NCBI GenBank assembly: GCA_030042885.1 | Contig: JASHYW010000495.1 | Coordinates: 1-23,538, forward strand | Reading direction: 5' to 3' | DNA: 23,538 bases | From: Streptosporangiaceae bacterium | Lineage (GTDB): Bacteria; Actinomycetota; Actinomycetes; Streptosporangiales; Streptosporangiaceae | Shown: in pieces, positions 1-7,444 of the stretch | How positions within the stretch are numbered: the first letter of the stretch is position 1 | How the letters are laid out: each line of letters starts with the position of its first letter | Translations under genes and position numbers: made by a program | Notes under the pieces: model-generated | Database searches by the model: none | What the model was told of the DNA's origin: nothing | Seen by the model: the letters and a program-made list of their open reading frames with translations, nothing else

Positions 1-591
1 TAGCTGGCCGGGCACGGCCGGGGGTTCCCGGGAATTTCCGCGCAGTTCCTCCTCGGTGAGCTGGCCCAGCTTGGCGCGGGCCCGGGACAGCCGGGAGCGC
101 ACGGTGCCCACGGGGATGCCCAGGGCTTCGGCCGCCTCCGCGTAGCCGAGCCCGGACCAGATGCACAGGGCGAGGACCTCGAGCTCATGCCTGGGCAGTC
201 GGGCCAGCGCCCGGTGCAGCGCCTTGACGCGGGCGACGTCATCGAGCCAGCCGGACACATCGTCGGCGAAGTCCGGCAGGTCGTAGGCGACGGCCAGCCG
301 GGCGAGCATGTTCCGCTGCCGCCGGGCCGGCCGGCGCTGGCCGCGAGCCAGGTTGGTCGCGATCCCCAGTAGCCAGGGCCGCAGCGAGCCACCGTCTTCG
401 GCGATCTGTTCGCGGCTGCGCCAGGCCTCCAGGAACGTCATCGCCATCACCTCTTCGGCCGCCGACCAGTCGCCGGTCAGCCGGAAGGCGTGGTTGTACA
501 CCGACTTGGCGCATGCGTCGAAGACCGCGCCGAACGCGTCCGCGTCCCCGGCCCGGGAACGCGCCCGCAACTGCGGCGTTGGATCGTCCAC
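1..591 (-). CDS. ECF-type RNA polymerase sigma factor (3' end cut by window)
   Basis: Sigma-70 factor of the extracytoplasmic-function class, which directs RNA polymerase to a dedicated promoter set. The - strand frame starts at a GTG at 591 (begins VDDPTPQLRARSRAG) and is open to the left edge, at least 197 codons. Region 2 is seen as DAFGAVFDACAKSVYNHAF followed by AAEEVMAMTFLEAWR. Region 4 has the helix-turn-helix GYAEAAEALGIPVGTVRSRL followed by SRARAKLGQL. No other in-frame start lies nearby and no strong Shine-Dalgarno sits next to the GTG; a GGAGGG lies about 25 bases upstream. A perfect palindrome at 621-648 lies just upstream and is a likely operator. No anti-sigma gene is visible because the gene runs out of the window. 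The family is near certain; the target regulon is unknown. Confidence 0.9.
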   Translation of the reverse strand, partial: MDDPTPQLRARSRAGDADAFGAVFDACAKSVYNHAFRLTGDWSAAEEVMAMTFLEAWRSREQIAEDGGSLRPWLLGIATNLARGQRRPARRQRNMLARLAVAYDLPDFADDVSGWLDDVARVKALHRALARLPRHELEVLALCIWSGLGYAEAAEALGIPVGTVRSRLSRARAKLGQLTEEELRGNSREPPAVPGQL

Positions 592-620
592 ATCAGCTAA
601 CTGGCTCGGCGCAGCCCTCC

Positions 621-648
621 GGTTCCTGTGACCTGCATCACAGGAACC
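621..648. promoter_or_regulatory. CRP/FNR-type palindrome upstream of the sigma gene
   Basis: A perfect inverted repeat with 11-base arms (621-631 and 638-648) and a 6-base spacer. Its centre, TGTGACCTGCATCACA (627-642), matches the classical CRP half-sites TGTGA-N6-TCACA exactly. It ends about 30 bases before the GTG start of the sigma factor, where an operator or activator site would lie. Each outer arm also carries GGAACC, which resembles an ECF -35 element, so autoregulation by a sigma factor is an alternative reading. The site is seen directly; the binding protein is inferred. Confidence 0.6.
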
Positions 649-1068
649 TTATGGGCGGCGTGCCACGGCAGGACACCGTCGCAGCGGCCCATTCATATGC
701 GCCGGCTCCTTCAGGTCCCGCAGGCGCGCCCACCCGGCCGGGTCACCAACCCATGTCCCGCGCAACCGGCCGGCGCCGCATCGCCCCGACCGTGCCCATC
801 CGCTCATAGCCGCGATGAGAGTTGTCCGTCCAGCGCCCTGCGCTCAGAGCCGGGCAACAGTTGCGATGCCGCTCGTATTAGGCGATCAGAAACCCCGCGG
901 CCTGATGCCTCTGCTCACGCAACGTGATCGGTCCTTGACCTGGGCGAAGCGCACACTGCCGCCTTATTGCGTGGCTGCGGGACTGTTGGCGCACCTCACC
1001 CGAGTCAGGTAGAACGGGTTGCTCTGCGCGCTCGAAAGCGCTGCCCGCGAACAAGCCGCATCGGCGCC
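649..1068. other. Non-coding stretch, nothing recognised
   Basis: About 420 bases between the palindrome and the LuxR-type remnant. Short open frames exist on both strands but show no recognisable motifs, plausible starts or family resemblance. Probably divergent regulatory or decayed sequence. Confidence 0.4.
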
Positions 1069-1300
1069 ATGGCCAATGAGTCCTCCACGTATACGCTGGC
1101 CCGCATAGGCCCGTCCCCGGCGCCCGGATCGCGGCTGGAGCAACTGGCGGCCCGCGCCCGCTGGCTCCTCGCCGAGCCGGCCGACGGGGCGTACTTGGCC
1201 GCGCCCCTGGCCGATCCCCGCAGGGGGCACGTGGCCGTTCGAGCGTGCCCAGCTTCAGCTGGACTACGGGGAATGGCTCTGACGGCAGCGGCGGTCTGCG
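1069..1300 (+). pseudogene. LuxR/MalT-type large regulator, internal fragment
   Basis: Remnant of the helical region that precedes the C-terminal helix-turn-helix in large ATP-binding LuxR-family regulators. One frame reads SRLEQLAARARWLLAEPADG and AYLAAPLADPRRG. A shift of frame near 1225-1235 is then needed to read WPFERAQLQLDYGEWL, and a TGA stop follows immediately before RQRR. In intact relatives the motif reads continuously as WPFERAxxxLxYGEWLRRxRR. The ATPase domain, the rest of the helical region and the DNA-binding domain are all missing. The family assignment is from recognition of this motif; the frameshift and stop are seen directly. It is a dead gene piece ending against the 3' end of the thioesterase. 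Confidence 0.55.
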
Positions 1301-1313
1301 GGCGCGCGCCGGG

Positions 1314-2456
1314 CTACGGGCGGTCCTCGTCATCCTGGCTCCCGGCAAGATACGGAAGCGTCAGCTCAGTTGTCACGGTGGCTGGCCGGCCCGGCAGGAT
1401 CACCGACGAGCCTGTCGCGACGGCAGCTTTCTTGCCGTCGGCGTCGAACACCTCCGATATGCCGATCGCCATGCTGCGGCCCCGGTGCATCACCGTTCCC
1501 CGCGCCACCAGATCACGCCCGTCGGGTGGAACCGGGCGCAGGAAATACACCTTGAGGTCCACTGGACCGAAAGCGGTACCGGCCGGGAGGGTCGTCTGCA
1601 CCGTGCCGTCGATGGCCGTGCCGGCGAGCATGGCGATGGCGCCGCCGTAGAGCCTGCCCTGGATCGGCGCGCACAGCCACCCACTGGCCGGCATCTTCCA
1701 CGTGGTCGTGCCCGCCTTTGCCTCCACAGGAGTGATCCCGCAGAAATGGGCCAGCGGGGGCGCCGGCAGATCACCGGTGATGAGGGACTGCAAGACGCCG
1801 AGACCGTCCGTGCCGTCCCAGATCTCCTGGGACAGCACCTCGCCTGCCACCGGCCGTTCGTAGGGATGGGGTGACGGCCAGTCCGGCTCCCTGATACGGG
1901 GCGGGTTCTTGAGCGCCTGCTCGATGACCTCCCACGGCACCTGCACACGCGGCAGAATCGCGCACCGGGTGCTCGCCACCGCAACCAGGCGACCCGCTTC
2001 GTCGGTGACCTCGACCAGCGACACGCCAGTGGTCTTGCCTGCGTGGATCAGCCGGCCTTTGGCCGTCAGCGTCCCGCTCTGCGGCACGACGGTGCGCAGG
2101 AACCTGAGCGAGATCTCGGCCGTCGTGAACGGAGTAGCAGGGGGCAAGGCGGTCTGGACCGTACAGCCCAAAGGCGCGTCTACCAGGATGCCAAGGGTGG
2201 CGCCGGAGACGACTCCCTGCGGGAACAGCAGCCAGTCGGTCACCGGCATGGTGAACGTCACGCCGCCGGGCTCGACCGCGCTAAGCCCGAGTCCGAACAG
2301 GTAGCGAATCGGGGGGCCAAGACCGCCTTCCAGCATGTTGCGGAGCAACTCGAGCCCGGACAGGGTCACGAACTGCCCAGGGTCGGTGTAGAACCCGCGA
2401 ACTGGTTCTTCCCAGATAGGCGCCTGGGCGGATCGACCGGGCTTCCGGGGATTCAT
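1314..2456 (-). CDS. Tandem hotdog-fold acyl-CoA thioesterase (PaaI-like)
   Basis: About 380 residues from the ATG at 2456 (MNPRKPGRSAQAPIW); the frame is open up to 2564 but the extra N-terminus is low-complexity. The protein contains two successive hotdog domains. The first has LFPQGVVSGATLGILVDAPL with TTAEISLRFLRTV, the second PIQGRLYGGAIAMLAGTAID with GPVDLKVYFLRPV. In both, a helix carrying a G-G/A-x-x-A/G-x-L/M pattern is followed about 25 residues later by a matching beta strand, which is the hotdog layout of PaaI/YbgC-like thioesterases that hydrolyse acyl-CoA. A usual single-domain member is about 140 residues, so this is a fused duplication. It stands alone, ends tail to tail with the LuxR-type remnant, and its substrate cannot be told. 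Start choice is moderately certain. Confidence 0.8.
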   Translation of the reverse strand: MNPRKPGRSAQAPIWEEPVRGFYTDPGQFVTLSGLELLRNMLEGGLGPPIRYLFGLGLSAVEPGGVTFTMPVTDWLLFPQGVVSGATLGILVDAPLGCTVQTALPPATPFTTAEISLRFLRTVVPQSGTLTAKGRLIHAGKTTGVSLVEVTDEAGRLVAVASTRCAILPRVQVPWEVIEQALKNPPRIREPDWPSPHPYERPVAGEVLSQEIWDGTDGLGVLQSLITGDLPAPPLAHFCGITPVEAKAGTTTWKMPASGWLCAPIQGRLYGGAIAMLAGTAIDGTVQTTLPAGTAFGPVDLKVYFLRPVPPDGRDLVARGTVMHRGRSMAIGISEVFDADGKKAAVATGSSVILPGRPATVTTELTLPYLAGSQDDEDRP

Positions 2457-3127
2457 GTGCTGCACCCCGCGAGCAGCGGCCCAAGTCGTGCGGGCACGAG
2501 CTTGCGGCGGGGGTGCCAGCGATAGGGCCGCGGTAGCCGCTGATGGTGAGCTGGCCGGGCGCAACCCCGACCGGTGGCCCGGCGGGCGCCTGGGGTGCCA
2601 CCCAAACCGTTTGGCAGCCAGATGAGCCCGGCCCGCATCACAGGGCTAGTCCCGGCGACCACGCGTGCGCTCCCGCGCCTGGTGGTGAGCAGCGCCGGAT
2701 CGCTGTCGGCGAGGTCAAGCGCTACGTCGCTGAGCTCGGCCATTGCCTGTTGCACGTCGAGGTAAGTAAGACAACGGAATCGCTTTTGGCCGACGTCCCC
2801 GAGACGGACGCCATCACGGCCGCCTGGACCCGCTGAGGCCGGCGCCCATGCTGTTCAAAGACGACCCCGCCACCGGCAAAGCCGCCCGACCCGGCCCAGT
2901 CGCCCCCGCCCAGCGCTCGCCCTCGGCGCTGGCCAAGACCGCGGCCCAGATCACCACAGACGGCCAGCCAGTGCCCAGCTCCCACACCCTGCTCGCCGGC
3001 CACCATTGCCGCCAACCGGATCCAGCCCGCCGGCGCCTGCCTGCCTTCACCTGGATCACCTCCACCGGGCGCTGCGGTCATCGACCTCTGGACCAGCAGT
3101 CCGTGAGATACGACCAGGCTCATCCGG
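2457..3127. other. Intergenic stretch without a recognised gene
   Basis: About 670 bases. A - strand frame starting at 2755 (MQQAMAELSDVALDLADSDP) looks somewhat protein-like over its first 45 residues, then becomes arginine-rich and overlaps the thioesterase start. I could not assign it to a family. The + strand frame at 2848-3219 has no recognisable domain and overlaps the membrane protein gene. Possibly decayed sequence. Confidence 0.35.
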
Positions 3128-3757
3128 TCACTGCCCAGATACACCGTGAGATCCGTCTTCCCCGGCAGCCAGCCGCCCGGCACTCGACGGTTCGGCCCGG
3201 TGCTCTCGCCGGGGCATGATGTCCTTGCCGCGAGTGCCCATGCCGGCCTCCACGACCAGGGTCCAGGCGGCTGCGACCTCCAGGGCGATCCCGAGCAGCA
3301 CCGCGAACGCCAGCAGGTACAGCCCGCCGCCGTGCCTGGCAAGCAGGCTGATCCCCGCCCCGATGCTGAGCAGCCAGGTTGCCGCCATGCCGAGCCACCG
3401 GCCGACCAGATCCGCGGAGACCGCAGGCACCTCCCACCGCACCGTCCGCAGCATCGACCAGACGGTGTACGCCACGCAGCCCACCGATACGACGAGGATC
3501 TCCGCCGCCAGCACCGCAAGCGACTGACCCGGCATCACGACGAACCCCGAGCCGATGGTGATCGCGATGAGCCAGATCAGCAGGTAACGCGCCCGTGTCC
3601 GAAGTACGCGGCTGAGCTGCAGCTCCCGCACGCGGAGCGAGAACGCGACGAAGAACAGCCCGGTCAGCGTGGCCGCAGCGGTACCGGTCAGCGCGAAAAA
3701 CGTGCTCCATGAGCCCGGATGGTATTCCGGGGCAACGCCCGCACTCGCCAAGATCAT
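3128..3757 (-). CDS. Small polytopic membrane protein, function unknown
   Basis: About 209 residues from the ATG at 3757 (MILASAGVAPEYHPG), preceded by AGGGG at six bases; a GTG at 3784 is the alternative start. Hydrophobic segments are visible as FFALTGTAAATLTGLFFVAF, YLLIWLIAITIGSGFVVM, LAVLAAEILVVSVGCVAY, MAATWLLSIGAGISLLA and LYLLAFAVLLGIALEVAAAW. These suggest five membrane spans with basic loops between them and a polar C-terminal tail rich in R, E and G. No catalytic motif or named domain is recognised. It lies 88 bases downstream of the YhgE/Pip-like gene on the same strand, so co-transcription is possible. Confidence 0.65.
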   Translation of the reverse strand: MILASAGVAPEYHPGSWSTFFALTGTAAATLTGLFFVAFSLRVRELQLSRVLRTRARYLLIWLIAITIGSGFVVMPGQSLAVLAAEILVVSVGCVAYTVWSMLRTVRWEVPAVSADLVGRWLGMAATWLLSIGAGISLLARHGGGLYLLAFAVLLGIALEVAAAWTLVVEAGMGTRGKDIMPRREHRAEPSSAGRLAAGEDGSHGVSGQ

Positions 3758-3845
3758 CCGATACCCCTGTGATGCACTCAGCACGGGACCCTACCCGCCC
3801 TCAGCGCCGTCCCGCCAGGCGCGCCGGAACACCGCGAACGGATCT

Positions 3846-5378
3846 TTATCCTTGCCCTGGCCTATCGGTCCCGGCCTGCCCATTGGCTCCGCCTCCTTGC
3901 GGCTGACCGGGATCCCGGTCGGTCAGGGCGCTTTCAGACTGCTGCGGCAATCGGCTCGAGCTGGCTTGGCCGCCCGGCGGTTGCCCGGCGCCGGAGGGAG
4001 CAGCGGGCGGGGCGGCATGCTGGGTTTTATAGCCCTCGACGGACTTGCTCACATACGCCAGGAGATCGGGACGCAGGCGGTAGAGGTGCCTGCGGTCGTA
4101 CCACTTCACAATGACGGTGCCGAGCGCGAGCCAGAAGAGCAGGCCGAGGGCGGCGGCCAGGGTTCCCCGGCTGAGGCCAGCGTCGCCTCGGGCCCCGAAG
4201 TACAAGATCGAACGGGTACCGGCCAGGACCTGGCGCAGCGGTTCTATGTAGCTCAGCGCGCGAAGGAAGCCGGGCAGCGCCTCCACTGGCACGGTGCCTC
4301 CTGCTGAGGCCAGGCCGGCGTAGACGAACAGCAACAGGGCGACCAGCTGCCCATAGCTGCCGGCCACGGCGAACAACGCGATCGTCCCGGCGCCGACGCT
4401 GGCCGCGCACAGCCAGGTATACAGCCACAGCAGCCCCGGATAGGGCGCGTCCATGCCCAGCGCCCCGGCCGCCACCGCGAGCATCAGCGCGGTCAGCACG
4501 CCGGTGAGTGCTGCGACAATGGCCCATTTGATCAGCAGGGTCTGCCACCTGTTGATGGGCACCGGCTGGCGCTGGCGCCAGCGCGGCCCGATCTCATTGG
4601 TGGCGTAGCCGAGCGCGGAGTCCACGACCGAGTTCACGATCGTCGCGCCCAGGAATCCGCACATCAGCGTCAGCAGCGCGATGTAGAAGGCGCTTAGCCC
4701 CAGCGCACTGTTCGCCGGCAACGGACGGTACTGCGCGGTCGTCACCGTGACCGGGTCGGCCAGCAGCACCCTGGTGGCGCCGGTTAGCGCGCCCGCCGGG
4801 ACCAGGGCGGTCATGTGCCGGCCGATCTGGCGGGACGCCGCCGCCAGCGCGGGCTGCAAGATCCCCGTTGCCAGGCTGGCCCCCACGGTGCCGGCCCGCT
4901 CATTGGTCAGAATCTCTACCTGCGGGGCAGCACCGGCGGCCGCGGTCGGCACGTGCAGGCCGGCCACATTCAGCAGGCTGGCGGTGAAGTCGGGGGGGAT
5001 CACCAGCACCGCGAACAGGCCGTCGCGACCCATGGCCTGCTCCGACTGGGGCAGGGTCGACACCTCCAGGTGCAGCCGACCCGAGACCGCCGGACTGGCC
5101 AGCAGGCTGGCTTGCACCTGTGCTCCGACCTCGAGGTGCTGCGACCCGGCCGTGGCACCCCGGTCCTGATTCACCACCGCCACCGGCAGGCCCCGCAGGT
5201 GAGCCAGCGGGTTGACCACCGACCCGATGTATAGCGCGGTCATGACCGCCACGACCACAGACGCCAAGACCACGGGGATCGCCCAAAGCGTCCGGACCCG
5301 CAGGATCTGACGGGCCCGGACAGGCAAGCGCGCGTCCGGGGCCCGGCGGCGAGAGGTGGATGAGGAATCGGCGCTCAC
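3846..5378 (-). CDS. YhgE/Pip-type (ABC-2 permease-like) membrane protein
   Basis: About 510 residues. The GTG start at 5378 is chosen because GAGGAGG lies five bases upstream; the frame is open further to 5483. One N-terminal span (LWAIPVVLASVVVAVMTALY) is followed by the family hallmark LPVAVVNQDRGA, then a large extracytoplasmic domain of roughly 190 residues, then a C-terminal block of about six spans starting at LGLSAFYIALLTLMCGFLGA and ending near LGLLFWLALGTVIVKWYDRR. The tail is long, hydrophilic and rich in P, Q, G and S. This is the architecture of YhgE/Pip and DUF3533 proteins, related to ABC-2 exporter permeases and to Pip/SNG1-type proteins. No ATPase gene lies next to it. Role in export or envelope function is inferred from family only. 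Confidence 0.8.
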   Translation of the reverse strand: MSADSSSTSRRRAPDARLPVRARQILRVRTLWAIPVVLASVVVAVMTALYIGSVVNPLAHLRGLPVAVVNQDRGATAGSQHLEVGAQVQASLLASPAVSGRLHLEVSTLPQSEQAMGRDGLFAVLVIPPDFTASLLNVAGLHVPTAAAGAAPQVEILTNERAGTVGASLATGILQPALAAASRQIGRHMTALVPAGALTGATRVLLADPVTVTTAQYRPLPANSALGLSAFYIALLTLMCGFLGATIVNSVVDSALGYATNEIGPRWRQRQPVPINRWQTLLIKWAIVAALTGVLTALMLAVAAGALGMDAPYPGLLWLYTWLCAASVGAGTIALFAVAGSYGQLVALLLFVYAGLASAGGTVPVEALPGFLRALSYIEPLRQVLAGTRSILYFGARGDAGLSRGTLAAALGLLFWLALGTVIVKWYDRRHLYRLRPDLLAYVSKSVEGYKTQHAAPPAAPSGAGQPPGGQASSSRLPQQSESALTDRDPGQPQGGGANGQAGTDRPGQG

Positions 5379-5653
5379 GGCAGCCTCCTCTCTGCCCAGA
5401 TGATAGGCGGCCACCTGCCCAGAACTTTCCCCAAGCCCGGCATCGGCACCCGCGCGGCACTCCGCGACGCACTTGACGGCCAAGCCCAGTCGCGTCGGGC
5501 TGGCTTAAGAGCTGCGACCACCAGTTGGACCGGTCCAGCCACGTTCGCCGCCAGCCACGTCGGCCACACACGGCTGGCCTGTTGACCGCCCACTCAAGGC
5601 GACCGCCTGGCCGTTTCGACCGTGACTCCTGGGAGATGGCCGGGCGCCACAAC
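5379..5653. other. Intergenic stretch, leader of the YhgE/Pip-like gene
   Basis: Contains the Shine-Dalgarno GAGGAGG (5384-5390) of the downstream - strand gene. No other convincing gene was seen; the open frames here lack motifs. Confidence 0.4.
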
Positions 5654-5685
5654 GCAAATGGCTGATCTAGCAAATGGCTGATCTA
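5654..5685. repeat. Perfect 16-bp tandem duplication
   Basis: GCAAATGGCTGATCTA occurs twice head to tail with no spacer (5654-5669 and 5670-5685). This part is less GC-rich than its surroundings. It may be a slippage product, a duplicated operator, or a target-site duplication left when an insertion was lost. Confidence 0.85.
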
Positions 5686-5916
5686 TGAGAACGCTGCTGG
5701 GCCTATCACGATGCATAACCGAACAATCTGCGCATTCCTGCTGCGACCGCAGATAAGACGGCCGGCTATCTCAGCCAGGGCCAAGACCGGCGGCAGGGAG
5801 CCGAAGCGCCGCCGTCGTGGCGGGTTCCAGCGTCGCGTCCGGCCTCGAATCGCAGGAAGCCTATCCCGAGCAATGGCCGCCGCCGATACCGGCCCAGCCT
5901 GACCTGGCAGCGACGG

Positions 5917-6060
5917 CCCGCGGTAGGGTCCCCACAAGATCCGGGCGCCAGCGGCGGTCGGCTTGGATAGGGTCGCGGTCAGGTCTGGCACCGCGTAGCC
6001 AGTGGTCTCCCGGCCGAATGGGTAGGGCAGATGCCCGTTGTTGATGATGACGAGGGTCTG
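5917..6060 (-). pseudogene. VOC/glyoxalase-like domain fragment
   Basis: About 48 residues on the - strand (QTLVIINNGHLPYPFGRE, then TTGYAVPDLTATLSKPTAAG, then ARILWGP). This resembles the second half of vicinal oxygen chelate domain proteins, with the typical G-Y-x-V-x-D-L-x-A-T-L-x-K-A/P-x-A-A-G-A segment. The expected final strand (about QFPGGYIAEIH) is not found in any frame downstream, and the N-terminal half is missing. It is a truncated, dead fragment. Its 5' end lies within about 20 bases of the start of the EamA-like fragment on the other strand, which marks a recombination junction. Confidence 0.45.
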
Positions 6061-6076
6061 CCGAATCGGGAGTTGA

Positions 6077-6418
6077 TCAGGACTGGCGCGCCAGCCGGTC
6101 TGGCTGCTGGGCATCGCAAGCATGATCCTCGGGTTCGTGTTCCAGCTGACCGCCCTGCACTTCGGCGACTTGGCCCTGGTCCAGCCCATCTTGGCGGCTG
6201 AGCTGCTGTTCGTTTTCGGCTACCTGGGCGTCGCTGGGTCGCGTCGGGTGAGGCGCCGCGACTGGCTCGCCGTGGCGGCCATGTCCGCCGGCCTCGATTT
6301 GTTCCTCCGCCTGGCGTCGCCGTCAGGCGGGCGGCTGCACGCGCCGGGCTCCTCGTGGCTGCTGGCCGGCCTGGCCACCGCCGGCGTCGTGCTCGCGGCC
6401 CTGGACGTCGCCTGGTTT
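6077..6418 (+). pseudogene. EamA/DMT-family transporter fragment
   Basis: Begins directly after an in-frame TGA (6074-6076): LARQPVWLLGIASMILGF, then VFQLTALHFGDLALVQPI, then LLFVFGYLGVAGSRRVRRRD. Further on, SWLLAGLATAGVVLAALDVA is another hydrophobic span. This matches the first few spans of the actinobacterial DMT/EamA transporter family, in which the short linker ALxxGxLALVQPL between spans is characteristic. About 45 N-terminal residues and the whole second half are missing; the frame continues into unrelated proline- and arginine-rich sequence. An internal ATG at 6122 could allow translation but a functional ten-span carrier cannot be formed. Confidence 0.55.
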
Positions 6419-6653
6419 ACGCCGTCTAGCAGCATTCCCGGCTCCTCCCGCGGCCCCGGAGCCAACGTACTGCTCTTCGCGGCCCGGCCGGCACCCGGCG
6501 AAGCCGGCAACCCGGCCGCGAACGGTGGGCCATCAGCAGCGGAGCAATACTCACAAGCCGAACGTGGTAGGAGCCGATCTGCACCCGGGCGCTCGGCACG
6601 CCAACCACAATGCCCCTCACCAGGACGACAGCGCATCTATCGCCGGATACGGA
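6419..6653. other. Short non-coding stretch, nothing recognised
   Basis: Open frames exist on both strands but none shows a family motif. It separates the transporter fragment from the inverted-repeat island. Confidence 0.35.
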
Positions 6654-6677
6654 TTGTCACGCGGTGACGAGTGACAA
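6654..6677. repeat. Nested inverted repeat TTGTCAC / GTGACAA
   Basis: Perfect 7-base arms (6654-6660 and 6671-6677). The left arm also takes part in an inner palindrome, GTCACGCGGTGAC (6656-6668). Operator-like or hairpin-forming. It opens the repeat island that continues to 6836. Confidence 0.7.
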
Positions 6678-6722
6678 CTACGAGGCACCACGGAAGAACG
6701 GTCGCTCCCACGCCGGATCGCG

Positions 6723-6786
6723 TGATACACGGGTGATCATTTCCGCCCACAGGGTCGGCAACGGAGTAATGATCACCCGTGTATCA
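6723..6786. repeat. Perfect 19-bp inverted repeat
   Basis: Arms 6723-6741 and 6768-6786 are perfect reverse complements. The right arm reads AATGATCACCCGTGTATCA. The 26-base loop contains a further TCCG/CGGA pair (6742-6745 and 6762-6765). This is far longer than a chance palindrome and lies in unusually AT-rich DNA for this window. Confidence 0.9.
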
Positions 6787-6788
6787 GC

Positions 6789-6836
6789 CGTTATACGGCC
6801 CGTAAGGCTTGGTGATCTTCGATCACCCGTATAACG
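6789..6836. repeat. Second nested hairpin sharing the GATCACCCGT core
   Basis: CGTTATACGG (6789-6798) pairs with CCGTATAACG (6827-6836). Inside lies GGTGATC-ttc-GATCACC (6811-6827), a 7-base stem with a 3-base loop. The core GATCACCCGT occurs here and in the right arm of the neighbouring 19-bp repeat, and inverted in its left arm, so the island contains three copies of one motif. Confidence 0.85.
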
Positions 6837-6893
6837 CCGATTTTGTGCGTTACTCCTCGCCCAGGCGTCAGCACGCATCCGAGCACAGATCAG

Positions 6894-7307
6894 TCATTTC
6901 AGGCCAGCCCAGGCCTCGCCGGACGGTAGACAACTTGGACCGCACCAACGCGATCCTTGGTTCCACTTGCTTGCGATCCTGATGCACGAGCGACTGTTGG
7001 CGGCTGCCCGGTCATGGACTTCGATCAATGCGCGTCTTACGAAACGCCCAACGCGACGTTGGCGCTTTGCCGGGATGCCCACGGCTTGATGCGCGAGCTC
7101 CTCCTGGGTCATCTTCGGCCGGATGATGCCGTCGCCGCCCCGGTGCTGGCTGAGCAGCACCTTCACGACACGCCGCGGCAGGTCCGGGAAGACCAGGTCT
7201 GACGGCGTCTCGCTGAGCCGCCCAAGAGCCGCCGCGATGGAACTCGTCAAGGCCTGCGCAACGGACGGCACGCGCGCGGATGTCCTGGATCGTCTGCCGC
7301 CGGACAA
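6894..7307 (-). pseudogene. Crp/Fnr-family regulator, C-terminal part only
   Basis: The frame resembles the dimerisation helix and winged helix-turn-helix of Crp/Fnr proteins: QALTSSIAAALGRLSETPSD, LVFPDLPRRVVKVLL, IRPKMTQEELAHQ, and RALIEVHDR at the end of the recognition region. The nucleotide-binding beta-roll domain that should precede it is absent from all three frames. The recognition helix is eroded: AVGIPAKRQRR stands where relatives usually have about VGGTRQSVNAAL, although the spacing is kept. The C-terminal tail is unrelated. The piece lies just downstream of a class III nucleotide cyclase, a frequent partnership. Probably a decayed cAMP-receptor-type gene; a small expressed DNA-binding fragment cannot be excluded. 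Confidence 0.6.
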
Positions 7308-7388
7308 GGAGCAGACGGCGTTCCTCCGGGGCCTCGGCGTCCATTCCTGAAGGAGGGCCTCTTTTCAAGTGCTGATAGAACGGTGTTC

Positions 7389-7420
7389 GTGAATCAACGG
7401 CTCGTTATCACGAGATTCAC
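7389..7420. terminator. Hairpin downstream of the cyclase gene
   Basis: GTGAAT (7389-7394) pairs with ATTCAC (7415-7420), and inside it CTCGT (7401-7405) pairs with ACGAG (7410-7414) around a TATC loop. It lies 25 bases past the stop codon of the cyclase gene. No T-tract follows, as is common in actinobacteria, so termination is inferred. Confidence 0.5.
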
Positions 7421-7444
7421 CTTAAACAATCTCGGCGGGGATCC

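Noticed and set aside
878..1348. 156-codon - strand frame
   Set aside because: Rich in Arg, Pro and Ala with no motif, and antisense to the LuxR-type remnant; a composition artefact of GC-rich DNA.
967..1650. 227-codon + strand frame
   Set aside because: Its second half lies antisense to the thioesterase; only the part between 1069 and about 1235 resembles a known family and is listed as a LuxR-type remnant.
2722..3519. 265-codon - strand frame
   Set aside because: Overlaps the membrane protein in another frame and is tryptophan- and arginine-rich without domains.
5654..5685. Iteron-type replication origin
   Set aside because: Only two copies, no Rep-like gene and no DnaA boxes nearby.
6654..6836. 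CRISPR array
   Set aside because: The repeats are inverted and interlocking, not direct repeats with unique spacers.
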